Shown here one piece after another: positions 33,102 to 45,844 of a stretch of DNA of 64,000 nt. Source of the stretch: Didymella arachidicola (Eukaryota; Ascomycota; Dothideomycetes; Pleosporales; Didymellaceae); NCBI GenBank assembly GCA_016630955.3, contig CM050000.1, positions 930,001 to 994,000 of the forward strand, in the 5' to 3' direction. Within the stretch, counting starts at the first letter, position 1. Each line of letters opens with the position of its first letter. The notes beneath the pieces are model-generated. The model saw nothing but the letters and a program-made list of their open reading frames with translations. It made no database searches and was not told the origin of the DNA. The position numbers and the translations under genes are program-made.

Positions 33102-33206
33102 ATTCGATGCTTTGGCTCATGTAGATCCGAACATAAGCGAATTCGAGTGGACTGATTGTCCCTTGGCTCCGCTCTAGACCATGGATGAGGATGACCTCTC
33201 ACTTCG

Positions 33207-35518
33207 TCACACTTCCCGGTACCTTGGGGTGCGCTGCATCATTCCGTTGGTAGCTCCGTTGGCTGCTCTATTGCGTAGCAGTATTTCTACTCTGTCGTCG
33301 TATTGCTCTTCTGGACGCTCTCGATGCAGGAAGACGGGCTGCCTATTCCTGAGATGTTGTTGTCTTCGCACGTGGTACCCAATAAACCAATGGAGTTGAT
33401 TCATACCAAACTCCATGTGTTCTCGGATCGGCCTTTTGAATACTTCGTCAAGCTGTTCTAGTGTCAAATCCTTCGTTTCGCGTACGAAAAGTAGCACCAT
33501 GAACCATCCGATGATACACCAGGTGCCGTAGAAAGCGAAAGCACCAGACGTTGTCATTGCTCCTGGCGCACTAATGACTGGCCATGTCATGGAGATGAAG
33601 AAGTTGAATGCCCAATTGATCGAGGTGACGATACCCATACCGTAGTCGCGATTGTATAAAGGCATAGACTCTACCACTTCATTAGCTCATTTGGAAGCAT
33701 GCAGTTTCCAGCACTTACCAGCAGAGTAAACAAACGGCACTGGGCCCTCGCCGGGCGAATAGGCGATGCCAAACAAGTACATGCCGACAATGGCTAAGAC
33801 TTGGCGAGCCGAAGAATCCGTGGGGAGTGCGAATGCTACAACCATGAAATATTGGAACAGAGCCATGAACGGAAAGGTGAAAAGTAGCAGATTACGACGT
33901 CCGAAAGTGTCGATGGTCCATACAGCAGGCAGCGCGAAGAGAAAGTTGATGATCCCGAACCCCATCGACAAGAGTAGAGCAGTTCGATCTTCCCACTTGG
34001 CATCATCTTTCAGTATCTTCGAGGAGTAGTATGCGGTACTATATGGAGGTCAGTCTGACACTAGGTTTCTTGGGTCTCAGGGGAAATTAAATGCGCTTAC
34101 ACATTGACACCACAGAACTGTTGCAAAAACATAGTGATGACGGATGCAATCAGAGCATTCCTACAGCGGGGGACGCTGAAAAGCTGCCAAAATCGTTTGT
34201 GTTCTTTCGTTTGCTTTTGTTCCTCCGCGAGAAGATGATCCATGAGGAACATGTCGCGTGCAGCCTGCACGTCTGTATTCCGTAGGCTGCACAGCGATAG
34301 AAAGACCTTTTTGTATTGCTTGTGATCGCGTGTTTTGCGAGCGTTTCGTAGGAGCACCCGAGGAGACTCGGGCAACGTGTAGACGTAAGCTACGACGATC
34401 AGAGGAAGAACCATCTGCTAGTGTTAGCTGGCGTATGACTTATGCCTGATCAGATACCCACGGGACTCGCTAACATCATGCGCCAGTTCAGACTACACGG
34501 ACTAGATAAAAGCGTCCTTTGAGCATTTTCTCGAAGTAGCAGATCTCCTGCAGTCTTCTGTCGAACAATCTCGTCATACGAGACATAGCCTGCTAGATCC
34601 AAGCTCCATGTAGGAAGACCGGTGATACCCAACGGGATGGAGTCGTCCTTGTAGATGTTTATGACCTCGTTCGCATTGACGCAGAGTCCAGAATCGAGTC
34701 GCTTCCCGATGCCGGCAAGGACGACCCCGAATATGTAACCGCACATGATGCCGAAAGCGGTCCACATCTGCCACATCATCACCAGCGCACCTCGGATGTT
34801 TTCTGGTGCAGCTTCGGCGGCATAGATCGGAATTGTAGCACTTTTGGGTCCAATCCCAAAACCGAGAGCGAACCTTGCGAGAAAAAGTTGCCACCAGGAC
34901 TGCGTAAATGCTTGTAGGAGACAAGTGAGCGAGCTGATCAGGCACGTCACGAATATGACCCCTCGTCGGTTGAACCACTGGTTGAGAGGATGGTTGAGAC
35001 AGCAAGCCAGCGCACAACAGAGGTAGGGTGCTCCATTTACTAGGCCAAGCAGACCACCACCTCGTATACCAAGTGCGTTTTCATAGTATATTTGAGCTCC
35101 GTTGACAGCGGTTTGATCCCTGTATCAGTCAGTGAGAATCTCGAAGGCAGTAGAATGCATACCATCCTTGAACAGCAGCTCCTAGCGAGCAAACGGCGAC
35201 CAGGAGATAAAGCTTCAAGGGTTGACGAAATCGGTCTAGTCGGCGTGGACTGAATTCTTGCTCGATGGCAAGAGTCTCTTCGTCGGTGAGTTTCAAATCG
35301 TCGTCTCGATTCCAAAAGGCGGTCTCTGATTGCGCCAACAAAGCTCCCTTCAGGAAGATGTCGTTCCATCTACCCAAGCCGGCTACTTTGGTCAATGCAT
35401 AGACTCTAGTCTTCATCTCTTTGAGAGACAATCCCTCAAAAGGTCTGAGAATTTGGATTTCAAGCTCGCTAGTGTCTGGCACGGCGCATCCGTTGTGCGC
35501 AGGTCTTTCGCTCACCAT
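33207..35518 (-). CDS. MFS sugar transporter
   Basis: Five exons: 35163-35518, 34462-35119, 34101-34414, 33719-34038, 33207-33670. All four introns (43-62 bp) are GT..AG and the join closes exactly at 703 residues. It is a 12-helix sugar porter of the plasma membrane. Family marks are GWDQTAVNGA after the first helix, the R-x-G-x-G block LARFALGFGIGPKSA, PESPR before the central loop, FCGVNVTAYY in helix 7, and DTFGRR. The length exceeds the usual 500-560 because of a 110-residue N-terminal and a polar C-terminal extension. The coding-like frame continues upstream of the chosen ATG, so an earlier start or exon is possible. It converges on the saponin-hydrolase-like gene (105 bp apart), which suits import of released sugars. 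Confidence 0.85.
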
Positions 35519-36261
35519 GGAGACGAGTTTTTGACCGGTGATTCTGAGGGCGGAACGGAAGACTGCTCCTTCAGCAGCGAAGGGATTTGCGCAGCTGAGC
35601 AGGACCCCAATTTCATTGTATGCATGTCGTCGTTGAGGCTTACCAAGTAAGATGTTCGCATCAGGCGAGAAGGCAACAAGGCAACCACACAGCCACCCTC
35701 GGTGCAGCGCGCAGCAAAAAGCACGGCTGGAGGACGTAAATGGCGGCTTGGCAATACATTCGTAGGCCGAGACTTACTGTTAGGAATATATGGAGTGCAC
35801 AGGACGAGGGTTTACAGTTACACAGCAGTACCAGCGCGGCGGACGTTCATCAATCCAGCATCGTGTTCAGACCCTTGGTACGCTCTCGTGTCGGCGAAGG
35901 CGCTTCTGGTGCGAACAAGGCTGCACAAAACGGCATCATGCGCATCGCGTGCAGTCAGACGTTGGTAATGCAGGTGTCCGTCACATGTGGCCCGCGCGTC
36001 GTGCATTGTGGAGATTGTGGGGGCCGGGGAAGTGGAGCGGCGCGCAGCGCCGAACGCAAACTGGGAAGGCAACCGTTACCCTCGCCACACATGGCACACA
36101 TGAACTTACGCACACGTAGCCTGCTGGTGTTGGCGGCCAGATCCACATCAGCCTACCGAAAGCAGTGACAGCCGCGTCCTGCTCACCGGATTCCTGCTAC
36201 ACCCACATCTTGACACTCCCATTGCACTCGTTTTTGAGATGTCTACACCGTATGCAGCAGC
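35519..36261. promoter_or_regulatory. Divergent intergenic region, transporter / kinase
   Basis: 743 bp. The minus-strand frame upstream of the transporter ATG is open to about 35,660 and reads protein-like, so part of it may be coding. The rest shows nothing recognisable. Confidence 0.35.
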
Positions 36262-39200
36262 ATGGACGACCCGCGCGAGGTTATCCGGGGTGAGCTTGAG
36301 CGCATAATACCTCGCCACCCCACAAATAACTATGTCGAGGAAACCACTCTCAGAGAGGTGCAAGAGTTATTGTATCAACTCGAACAGCTTGATCCGGGAG
36401 GGCCTCGAGGTGTGAACATCAATACACCGCTGTTGTGGAGCGACAGACCTCGTTTGTACATGCTGTTGTACATGCTGCGAGACACCATTCCTGATTTCGA
36501 AGCGTTGTTGGTGACGTTCGATTTAAACTCGATCGAAGACACATGGCTCCCAGCGCCGAGAGGCGCGTTCACCAAGATCAGCAGTGGTCTCAACTGGAAG
36601 CAATTCGAAGCGACCCAACGATACATTCTTTCCAAACCAAGCCAGATGAGCGCTGTCGACTTATTTCAGATCCCGCCTGTGCACCGACACATGCTCCTGG
36701 GAACCACGATATTCAAGGATCAGGAGCGGGTCGGTTTGGGTCGCTCCAGCGAGGTGTATGCTGTGCAACACAGGCATTCCAAAAGAGTGTTCGCTTGTAA
36801 ACACGTTGACAGACGCGAGGACGGAATTCTCACGCGACAACAGGAGCAATATGCAGATTTCGTGACGGAGTTGAAGATATTGAGGAAGCTAAACCACCAG
36901 CACATCGTTACTCTGGAAGCGAGTTACACTGACACGCATACATTCTCTCTTGTTCTCTCACCGGTTGCCGATGGCACACTTCAGTCGAAACTTGTGGGTC
37001 TTTCACCACCCCCGAGTCTTGAGGGCATCCGCCGCGACAGTATCCGGGATCACATAGCCGCTATACCGCGTTTTGACGTCCCCGCAGTTGATAAGATCAT
37101 TCTTCGTCACGCCTTTGGGTGCTTGCTTTCGACTCTAGCATACCTGCATGATGAGAACGTGCGACATAAGGATATAAAGCCCGGCAACATTCTTCTGAGC
37201 GGGCCACGCGTCTACTTGTGCGATTTTGGCATCTCCCTAGACTATTCAGGAACAGGAGAGGCCACCACGGAGGGGCGCCCAAACCAGTTTACTCCAGGGT
37301 ATTGTGCACCAGAAGTTGCAATGTTTGAAACAAGAAACGTTACGTCGGACATCTGGTCCCTGGGACGGGTTTTTGCGGACATGATCACTGTACTGAAGGG
37401 GCATTCGATACACCATGCCAAAGACTTTATCGACTTGGAACCTGACATGCGTCCAATGCAAATCTGCAAATGGCTAGACAGCCTTGAGCCTCAAACAGCT
37501 GAGTGTTCTGATAATATAATGTTGCCTGTCATCAAGCAAATGGTAGGCTTGACGACCTTGAACTGCATCTTCGTCATCTGACACATGACAGGTCTCGAAA
37601 GAAGCAAAAGAGCGTCCCAAAGCGATGGACGTGTTACTCGGCTTGTTATCTAGCAGTGATCTAGGTACTCGAAGCCTTGATTATGTTGGTCCCTGCTGTC
37701 AGAAAAAGGCTCGTCTTGAGCAGATGCCTGTACATAGGCAAATAGGAATGAGCGATGCAGACGACACGCCGCGAGACCAGCGCGAGATACGACCTTTGGT
37801 GGAAGCCGCACCGGAGTCTCCGAACTTGTCGGCCGATGACACTTCAACAGTCGACGGCGACAGAGAAAGCGCTAGAGATTGCGGTGCCCAGCTCCAACGT
37901 AGCGTGACCTGGTCATCTCGTAGGTGCCCTACAACAAGACCCCAGCCTTTCAACCTCTCTGCTACCTGCGAATGCTCCCCTCGCCGCAGTTCCCAGGGTG
38001 TGATTGAGAACCACGTCATCAACCTTCCAATGGTCTCCTTCTCGAATGACGATGACAAATCATCGACAATGGAGATACAACATCGGTGTGGGAATACGAC
38101 GAATGCCGTTCTGATCTATCAGTCCTGCCTACACAGCTCGAACGATATGCGATGGGTCTGGTTGCAGACGCGTAGGATGGTGCTGAGTTACGTCTCGGAA
38201 TCATCGGGACGGCGCTCTTGCACCTCATTCTGGTTGCCACTAACAGACTTACACTATGGCCTAAACAATCTTACGGTCACATTAAAATGGTCTGATTGTA
38301 ACCAATGGAAGAAGATGCTTCATCGAAACTTGAAAGACAATTATGATCGCGTTTATGCACCGGAGCAACCCAACAACGCCGTTAGCATCACCTTTAAAAG
38401 TCGAAAAGCGGCCGAGCAGTTCACAGATGCAATCCGTTTCCCTCCTGTTTACGGCGGCTCCTCTACAATCTGGCAACATCTCAGTATAGTCGGGGCCCAG
38501 GACCTGTATATCACTGATATTAGCGGGGATGGAATCTTGGAGCACCGTGTTGCTGTACTGGTTGATCGAAGCGGGCAGCTTGATGTCTCGCGAGTCTTGA
38601 TTCATTGGCCAGACTTTGACATAGAAATCGAAGCGCTCACTGAACCTAGCCGCGCAGTAGCCATCGAGTTCAGGCGCGTCTGCACACCTGAGTATGTTTC
38701 TGGTGTCACCAAGCAGCAAACACAATCCATCGCGAGGATAGGCCGTTGCATAGATGCAAAGCTGTCTTATTGCGCATATAAGATAGTAATACCAGTGGGA
38801 GAATTATCGTCTTCGCAGTTTCCCTCTGATGGTGAGTGCCACTTCGCATGCTTCACTATAACGGCTCTGACGACGATGAGCAGGTGTTCACCTTTTTCAA
38901 TACCTTACTGGCTGGATAATGTGCTTCTTCGGAGCGAAGATCGATATGTCCATGAGGAGCAGCCATAGCCTTGACGTCGTGTCGCGGCACAAAAGCCTCG
39001 GTCCCTCCGATGTCATTCTCTGGAAACGGGATAAGCCTGTACATGCCCCGAAGACAGCGCCAGACATGAGGATCACTTTCCGCCATCGAGGCAACAGTCC
39101 AAACTATCTGTGGACAGCTGGAACAAGTAAGTCGCCAAATCATGTAGTGCATGCAATACTGACGTGATTGATAGCTGTTATTACCGATGCAAACAAATTC

Positions 39201-39392
39201 AACCTCAAAAAGTCGGAGTTCTGCATCAAGAATATGTCGCAAGGCAGTTTGCTTGACACCGCTAATATGGCTGCTATCGAACCCGATTCGAAGCCAACCT
39301 CTCTGGATCGTAAGCAGTATCGAGTCAGGCTAGAGTTTACGAACGATACAGACCATAAAAGCTTCTACAGCGCGTTTCATGAGAGGCATTGA
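36262..39392 (+). CDS. Protein kinase with long uncharacterised C-terminal region
   Basis: Four exons: 36262-37542, 37592-38831, 38884-39126, 39175-39392; introns of 48-52 bp; 993 residues closing exactly in frame. A protein kinase domain spans about residues 150-440: glycine loop GLGRSSEVYAV, catalytic lysine in FACKH, HKDIKPGN (Lys in place of the usual Arg of HRD), DFG in CDFGIS, APE in CAPE, and the closing arginine in KERPKAMDVLL across the first intron. About 150 residues precede it with no known domain. The remaining 550 residues are unrecognised; a stretch around SITFKSRKAAEQF could be a PH-like fold. The kinase appears active because all key residues are present. Confidence 0.82.
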
Positions 39393-40327
39393 CCTACACA
39401 TTGGAAGACGATGCGTACGGCTTGTGATCCTAACGCTGCAGTGTTGCTACGCTACTGAACTTAGACACTGTTCAAATAACTATACCAAAACTCGTAGAAG
39501 AATAATATGTCCAAATAGTTTTTGTATTACCATGCAGTCACATCCAAACTGTTCCATGCTGCATTCGTAGAGCAGGCTATCATCTATCAAGATGACCCGC
39601 GACACACAGCAATGCTTGCCGGAAATCGAGTGCAAACACATCTGCCGTTCTCAGGTCTCTCCGATAGCATCAGCGGAAACGTTTTTCGTCAGAAGATGAG
39701 CACATTACCCAAAAGGGCCGACGCTTACAACGAACCAAATCTTTGTAACCATCAATCGTGCTCAGCTGCACTGCGCCTCAAGCTGGTACCACAAGCTTGT
39801 TGGTCGAGATGCATTCTCCTCGAGCGATGTCGATTCCTGCTACCAGCTGCCCAAAAGCCCCCAGAGCGCCCCCAAAAGGCAGAACTATCTGATAGACTGC
39901 ACACTGAGTCATGGGGACATACACTATTTCCAGCCTTCAGAGGTCTCCATGGTTGTGTGTCTGTGGTGAGGTGCTGGTGCGGATTCCTCGACGCCACACC
40001 TAGTCGCACAGACGTCACCCCGCCACTTAGCGCGACAGTGAACAATCGCAGCAGCAGACGAATTTCGATCAGCAGTGTGCGTTTGGTTTACGCTTCAATT
40101 TCCCGTCACTTGTTCGCTAGATCCAGGCCTTCGTTGGCTTAGTTTTGACTCACGGGATCTTTCAAAAAGGCTAGCTAGTCTTCAGGCCCACTTCAAGCCT
40201 CTCCGCAGCTTTCGTGAATTCGAACCTGATCTCGTCAACCCCGCCGCCACAAGACCGTTCCCGTTGGCAGCCTACATAGCACGCACGAGCGACCGCTTTC
40301 CCGCACGCGACACGCTCGACCGACGAA
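39393..40327. promoter_or_regulatory. Intergenic region upstream of eIF5B
   Basis: 935 bp. A plus-strand frame at 39522-40142 has no recognisable similarity and is left out. The right end should hold the eIF5B promoter and leader. Confidence 0.4.
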
Positions 40328-43300
40328 ATGGCGCCCAAGAAGGGAAAGAAGAAGCAGCAGGACGACGACTGGGAGGCCGAGCTCGGTGAGACCGTCACCA
40401 CCGAGAACGATGCCCTCGCTCAGGAAGCCAAAGCTGCCGAGGAAGGTGGCGCCGAGGATGATGTGGGTGGCGGCCTGATGGCTGCCCTCCAGAGACGCGG
40501 CAAAAAGAAGAACAAGAAGGGCGCCAACCCAGATGTCGAGGGCGAAGACCCGCTGGCTGCCAACGGCGGCGACGACTTCGCGGACAAGGCGCCCCAGGAG
40601 GCCAACTTCGACGACGACGACGACGATGTTTTCGCTGGAAACTACGGCAAGAAGAACAAGAAGGGTGGAGCTGCAAAGAACGAGGAGTCTCCTGCGCCAG
40701 AGACACCACCGGCCGAGGCGCCGCGCATGAAGACCAAGGCCGAGAAGGAGAAGGAGAAGAAGGAGAAGGAGAAGCAGCGCAAGAAGGAGATGGTGCGTTC
40801 AGAGCATGGCTAGAAATGCTATAACAGGATGGAGCTGACTTGAAAACAGGCTGCGAAGAAGAAGGCAACCGGTCCTGCGAAGCCTGAACCCAAAGCCGCC
40901 GAGGCGAAACCCGTCGAGGCCGCTGCGCCTATACCAGAGCCCGCCGCGCCTGCTGCCGGCGGCAAGAAGAAGAAGGTCCCTGCTGCTCTTGCGGCTATCC
41001 AGAAGCAACAAGAGGCACTGCGAAAGCAGCAGGAGGAGCAGGCCCGCCTCGAGGCTGAAGACAAGGCCCGCGCCGAGGAAGAGGAGAGGCTGGCTGCTGA
41101 GGAGTTGAAGCGCAGAGAGGAGGCCAAGGCCGCTAAGAAGCAGCGCGAGAAGGAGAAGATCGAGCAGCTCAAGAAGGAGGGCAAATACATGACCAAGGCA
41201 CAGAAGGAGGCCAAAGCCAAGGCCGACTTGCGCCTGAAGCAGATGCTCGAGAGCGGTGCCAAGGTCGCAGCGCTCGAGGGTGAAGTTGAGGCGCCCAAGA
41301 AGCCCAAATACGACGACCGCAAGAAGAGAAAGCAGCAGCAGGAACAGAAGGAGCGCGAGGCTCGCGAAGCCGAGGAGGCTGCGAAGAAGCTGGCTGAGTT
41401 GAAGCTGGCTGAGGAGCAGGCCGCCAAAGCTGCTGCAGAGGCGGAGAAGGCCCAGGCAGACGCCAAAGCTAAGAAGGGTGAGGAGTCGGAGCTCGAGGAC
41501 TGGGAGGCTCAGGCTGACGAGCTGGACGGCGTCAAGGACAGCTGGGACGCTGATTCAGACGACGAAGCGGACAAGAAGGCCGAGGCTGCTAAGGTTGCGG
41601 CAGCAAAGGCCGCAGAGGCTGCTCCTGAGCCAGCGGACAAGGCGGTTGCGAAGCCCGCCGCGACAGCTGCCGATTCCGAGTCTGAAGAGGATTCAGATGA
41701 CGACTCCGAGGACTACAGCGAAGACGACTCCAGCGAGGATGAGCAAGGTACTGCTACACAAAGGGCGGAAGCCGCTCGCAAGGAGGCCGCCGCGCAACGA
41801 CGAAAGGAGGCCCACGAGGCCGCCTTGGCCGAACGATCCAAAGACAACCTGCGATCGCCTATTTGCTGTATTCTAGGTCACGTCGATACCGGTAAGACAA
41901 AGCTGCTCGACAAGATTCGTCAGACCAACGTTCAGGAGGGCGAAGCTGGAGGTATCACTCAGCAGATTGGTGCCACCTACTTCCCCGTCGAAGCTCTCGA
42001 GAAGAAGACGGCTGTGGTCAACAGGGACAACAGCTTCAAGTTCAACGTGCCCGGTCTTCTGGTCATCGACACACCTGGTCACGAGTCGTTCACCAACCTG
42101 CGATCCCGCGGTTCGTCGCTGTGTAACATTGCCATCCTGGTCATCGACATCATGCACGGTCTCGAGCCTCAAACAATCGAGTCGATGAAGCTGCTCCGTG
42201 GCAGGAAAACGCCCTTCATTGTCGCCCTCAACAAGATCGATCGTCTCTTTGGCTGGAAGAAGATCGACAACAACGGCTTCGAGGACTCGTTCAACCTCCA
42301 GAAGGCGTCTGTTCAGGCCGAGTTCGAGGAGCGCTGGACCTTTGTCCGCACCCAGCTGGCTGAGCAGGGTTTCAACTCCGAGCTGCACTTCAAGAACAAG
42401 AACATCTCCAAGTACGTCTCGGTGTGCCCTACTTCCGCACACACGGGTGAGGGTATCCCCGACATGATCAAGCTCATCGTCAACCTCACTCAGAGCCGTC
42501 TGACCAACAACCTCATGTACCTCTCCGAGGTCGAGTGTACCGTCCTCGAGGTCAAGGTGATTGAGGGTCTTGGCACAACAATCGACGTCATCCTGTCCAA
42601 CGGTGTGCTTCACGAAGGCGATCGCATAGTGGTGTGCGGTAACCCCGAGCCGATTGTCACAAACATCCGTGCCCTCCTCACACCGGCCGAGATGAAGGAG
42701 CTGCGCGTCAAGTCGCAGTACGTGCACAACAAGGAGGTCAAGGCCGCCATGGGTATCAAGATCGCCGCCGACGGCCTCGACAACGCCATCGCCGGATCAC
42801 GCCTGCTCGTCGTCGGCCCCGACGATGACGAAGAGGACCTCATGGACGAAGTCATGGGCGACCTCGCGCACCTCCTCAGCAACGTATCCAAATCCGGCCG
42901 CGGCGTCTCGGTGCAAGCCTCGACCCTCGGCTCCCTCGAAGCGCTCCTCGAATTCCTCCGCGTGTCCAAAATCCCCGTCAGCACCATCTCCATCGGCCCC
43001 GTCTACCGCAAGGACGTGCTCCGGGCGGGCATCATGCTGGAAAAAGCCAAAGAATACGCGGTGATGCTCTGCTTCGACGTCAAAGTCGACAAGGAAGCCA
43101 AAGCCTACGCCGAGGAAATCGGCGTCAAAATCTTCGAGGCAGACATCATCTACCACCTCTTCGACAAATTCACCGCGCACATGAAACAGCTCGAAGAGCA
43201 GCGCAAAGAGGAAAGCAAAATGCTCGCCGTGTTCCCCTGCGTCCTCCGCCCCGTCGCCGTCTTCAACAAAACAAACCCAATCGTCATCGGCGTCGACGTC

Positions 43301-43695
43301 GTCGAGGGCAGCCTCCGCATAACAACCCCAATCTGCGCAGTCAAAAAGAACCCCGCTACCGGCCTCAAAGAAGTAATCCAACTCGGCCGCGTGTACGTCC
43401 CCCCATTAAACCCCCCCCTTATTTTCCACCCTCACTAACCTTTTCCACCAGCACATCCATCGAGCGCGACCACAAACAACTCCCCCTCGTCAAGCGCGGC
43501 TCGCCCTCGGTCGCCATCAAAATCGAAGGCACAAACCAGCCGCTGTACGGCCGGCATCTCGAAGAAGACGACACGTTGTACTCTGCAATAAGCCGCAAGA
43601 GCATCGATACGCTCAAGGATTTCTTTAGGAGCGATGTGTCAAGGGAAGAGTGGGAGCTGGTGCGCAAGCTGAAGCCCGTGTTTGATATACAGTAG
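40328..43695 (+). CDS. FUN12: Translation initiation factor eIF5B (IF2 family GTPase)
   Basis: Three exons: 40328-40792, 40850-43392, 43452-43695; introns of 57 and 59 bp; 1083 residues in frame. It is the cytosolic GTPase that joins the ribosomal subunits at the end of initiation. The first 480 residues are a charged Lys/Glu/Ala-rich tail, as in all eIF5B. The G domain (from about residue 495) shows G1 GHVDTGKT, G2 GGITQQIGAT, G3 DTPGHE, G4 NKID and G5 SAHTGEG. Domains II to IV follow, with VSVQASTLGSLEALLEFL of domain III and the C-terminal SREEWELVRKLKPVF that contacts eIF1A. The exon 3 join gives LGRVTSIERDHK. It is a single-copy essential gene and very confidently identified. Confidence 0.97.
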
Positions 43696-44160
43696 TGCTG
43701 AGGGGGTTATGGGTGTGTAGGAGGTTAGCATAAAGGGCGTCGTTTCTTCTTCTCCGCTCAAAGGTAAAGGTAACAGGGGGAAAAGGAAAAAGCGGTCGTG
43801 GGAATCAAGGCTTGTATGGCTACTCGACGTGCAATACAGTGCAATGGTGCATGTTTTGATCACATTGCATGCTCAGTGTATGCGGGAAGACGCGAGAGCA
43901 TGGATCCATCCACACACACCCTCTTACGGCCCCACGTATTTTTGAGCCTCAGTACCATTAGCGTTTCGGCCTCTTGGATTCACGTCGCCGATCAGTCTAG
44001 GACATACGCAGCATCAAGTGGGAGAGCAAGAAGAGAGAGAACAAAATGCTTCATGCAACTAGATATCTCATCCATACGAAACCACATGCCTATCTATACA
44101 AGACGCGTCGTCCACTTGGACGACGTAAACCTGCACCCTCACTGCGTTGCAGGGCTTCAT
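43696..44160. other. Convergent 3' region, eIF5B / LAT1
   Basis: 465 bp between the two stop codons; presumably both 3' UTRs. No gene recognised. Confidence 0.5.
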
Positions 44161-45844
44161 CTACAGCAGCAACTCGAGCGGATTCTCAATCGCCTTCTTA
44201 AGCTCCTTCATAAAGTCGCCGCCAACAGCGCCGTCAACAACCTTGTGGTCAAACGAGCCCGTGATGACAATCTGGTCGTCCCACTTAACGCCAAGCTCGC
44301 CGTCGTCGGACTCGGCGGGGACAGCGACCTTGTTCGTTGTGCCAATGGCGACGATGCAGGCCTGGGGCGGGTTGATGACGGCGGTGAAGCGCTCAACAGC
44401 ATTGTTCATGCCCATGTTGGAGATTGTAATGGAGCCGCCCTGGTACTCTTCTGGCTTGAGCTTGCCGTCGCGGGCGCGCTTGCCGAGGTCCTTGATCTGG
44501 GCAGAGATGGCTTGGAGGCCGAGGGCGTTTACGTTTTTGACAATGGGGGTCATGAGGCCGACGGGGGTGGAGACGGCGACGCTGACGTCGACGACGTTGT
44601 GCTGGCGGATGATGATCTTGCCGTCGATCTCGCGCCATGAGGAGTTGGCGGCGGGGACCTTGCGGGCGGCGACGGCGAGGGCCTTGACGAGCAGGTCGTT
44701 GACGGACAGCTTGTAGGCGCCGTCGGAGGAGGCGTTGAGGGCCTCGCGGAGCTTGAGCAGCTTGGAGACGGAGATGCTGGAGGCGACAAAGTAGTGGGGG
44801 TTCTGCTGCATCGACTCGGTCAGGCGCGTGGCAATGACCTTGCGCATGCTCGAGGCCTCGGTGTCCTCGTATGTGGCGGGCTGGCCGGCGGCGGTAGGGG
44901 CAGCGGCAGCGGGCTTGGCCTTTTCGACGTCCTCGCGGGTGATGACGCCGCCGCGGCCGGTGCCCTTGAGGCCCTTGAGGGCGATGCCCTTTTCGAGGGC
45001 GAGCTTCTTGGCGGCGGGCGAGGCACCGGGTGCGCGCTGCAGGGCGGTCTCGAGGCGGGCGCCGGTGCTGTCAGACTCCTGGGAGACAGGGGCAGCCTCC
45101 TGCTTGGGGGGCGCCGTCTTGGAGCCAGAGCCGGCGGGCTCGCTGGCCTCGGCGGCGTTGCCCTCCTTGGACGGCTTGTCGGCCTTCTTGTCGCCGCCGG
45201 CGTCTTCGATGGAGAAGTTCTCAAAGGCAGAGACGTCCTCGCCCTCCTCGACCATGACGGCGATGGGCTGTACTCGTCAGTTCACAGCGGCGGCTTGGTT
45301 CGCGGGCGTCTTACCGAGCCGACTGCGACGTCCTTCTCGCCGGCGTCGCGGAGGATCTTGGCGATGGTGCCCTCCTCCTGGAACTCAAAGTCCATCTGGG
45401 CCTTGTCTGTCTCGATCTCGACGAGGACGTCGCCGGGGGCTATCGAGTCGCCGACCTTTTTCTGCCAGGTGCCAATGTTGCCGGCCGTCATGGTGGGCGA
45501 CAGCGCGGGCATGCTGACGACCGTGTGCGAGGGGTAGGCTGGGGGCTGTTAGCGGGTGCTGGCATTTTTTCCGGGGGAGGGCAGGGCATGGCAGGGCAGG
45601 GCAGGGCGCTCACAGGCATAGAAGCGGGCGAGGGCCGAGAGAGCGGGCGTGCGTCTGCGGTTGTTAGCTGCTGCTGCTGCTGCTGTGCGGTGTCGAGGGC
45701 GCGTGGAAGCTTCGGGCGGGCTCCGGCCAGCTCCACGGCGACGCGAGGACAGGCGACGCACCTCTGGAAGGCGCTGCGCAGGGCAATTGGCCCCCGCGAG
45801 CTCAATTGAGCGCCGGCGCGGGACAGGATGGCGGTGGCAGGCAT
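44161..45844 (-). CDS. LAT1: Pyruvate dehydrogenase E2, dihydrolipoamide acetyltransferase
   Basis: Four exons: 45762-45844, 45614-45654, 45315-45538, 44161-45267; introns 45655-45761, 45539-45613 and 45268-45314; 484 residues in frame. This is the core acetyltransferase of the mitochondrial pyruvate dehydrogenase complex. An Arg/Ser/Ala-rich presequence ends near RFYASYPSH. One lipoyl domain follows, with lipoylated Lys87 in ETDKAQMDFE, then an Ala/Pro linker, the E1/E3-binding domain (SPAAKKLALEKGIALKGLKG) and the catalytic domain, with His457 and Asp461 in SFDHKVVDGAVGG. The order and length fit fungal E2 exactly. It is divergent from SEC7. Confidence 0.96.

Noticed and set aside
39522..40142. 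206-codon plus-strand frame before eIF5B
   Set aside because: No recognisable domain, no splice logic, and composition like the surrounding intergenic DNA.
41873..42727. 284-codon minus-strand frame opposite eIF5B
   Set aside because: Shadow of the eIF5B G domain; no protein family features.
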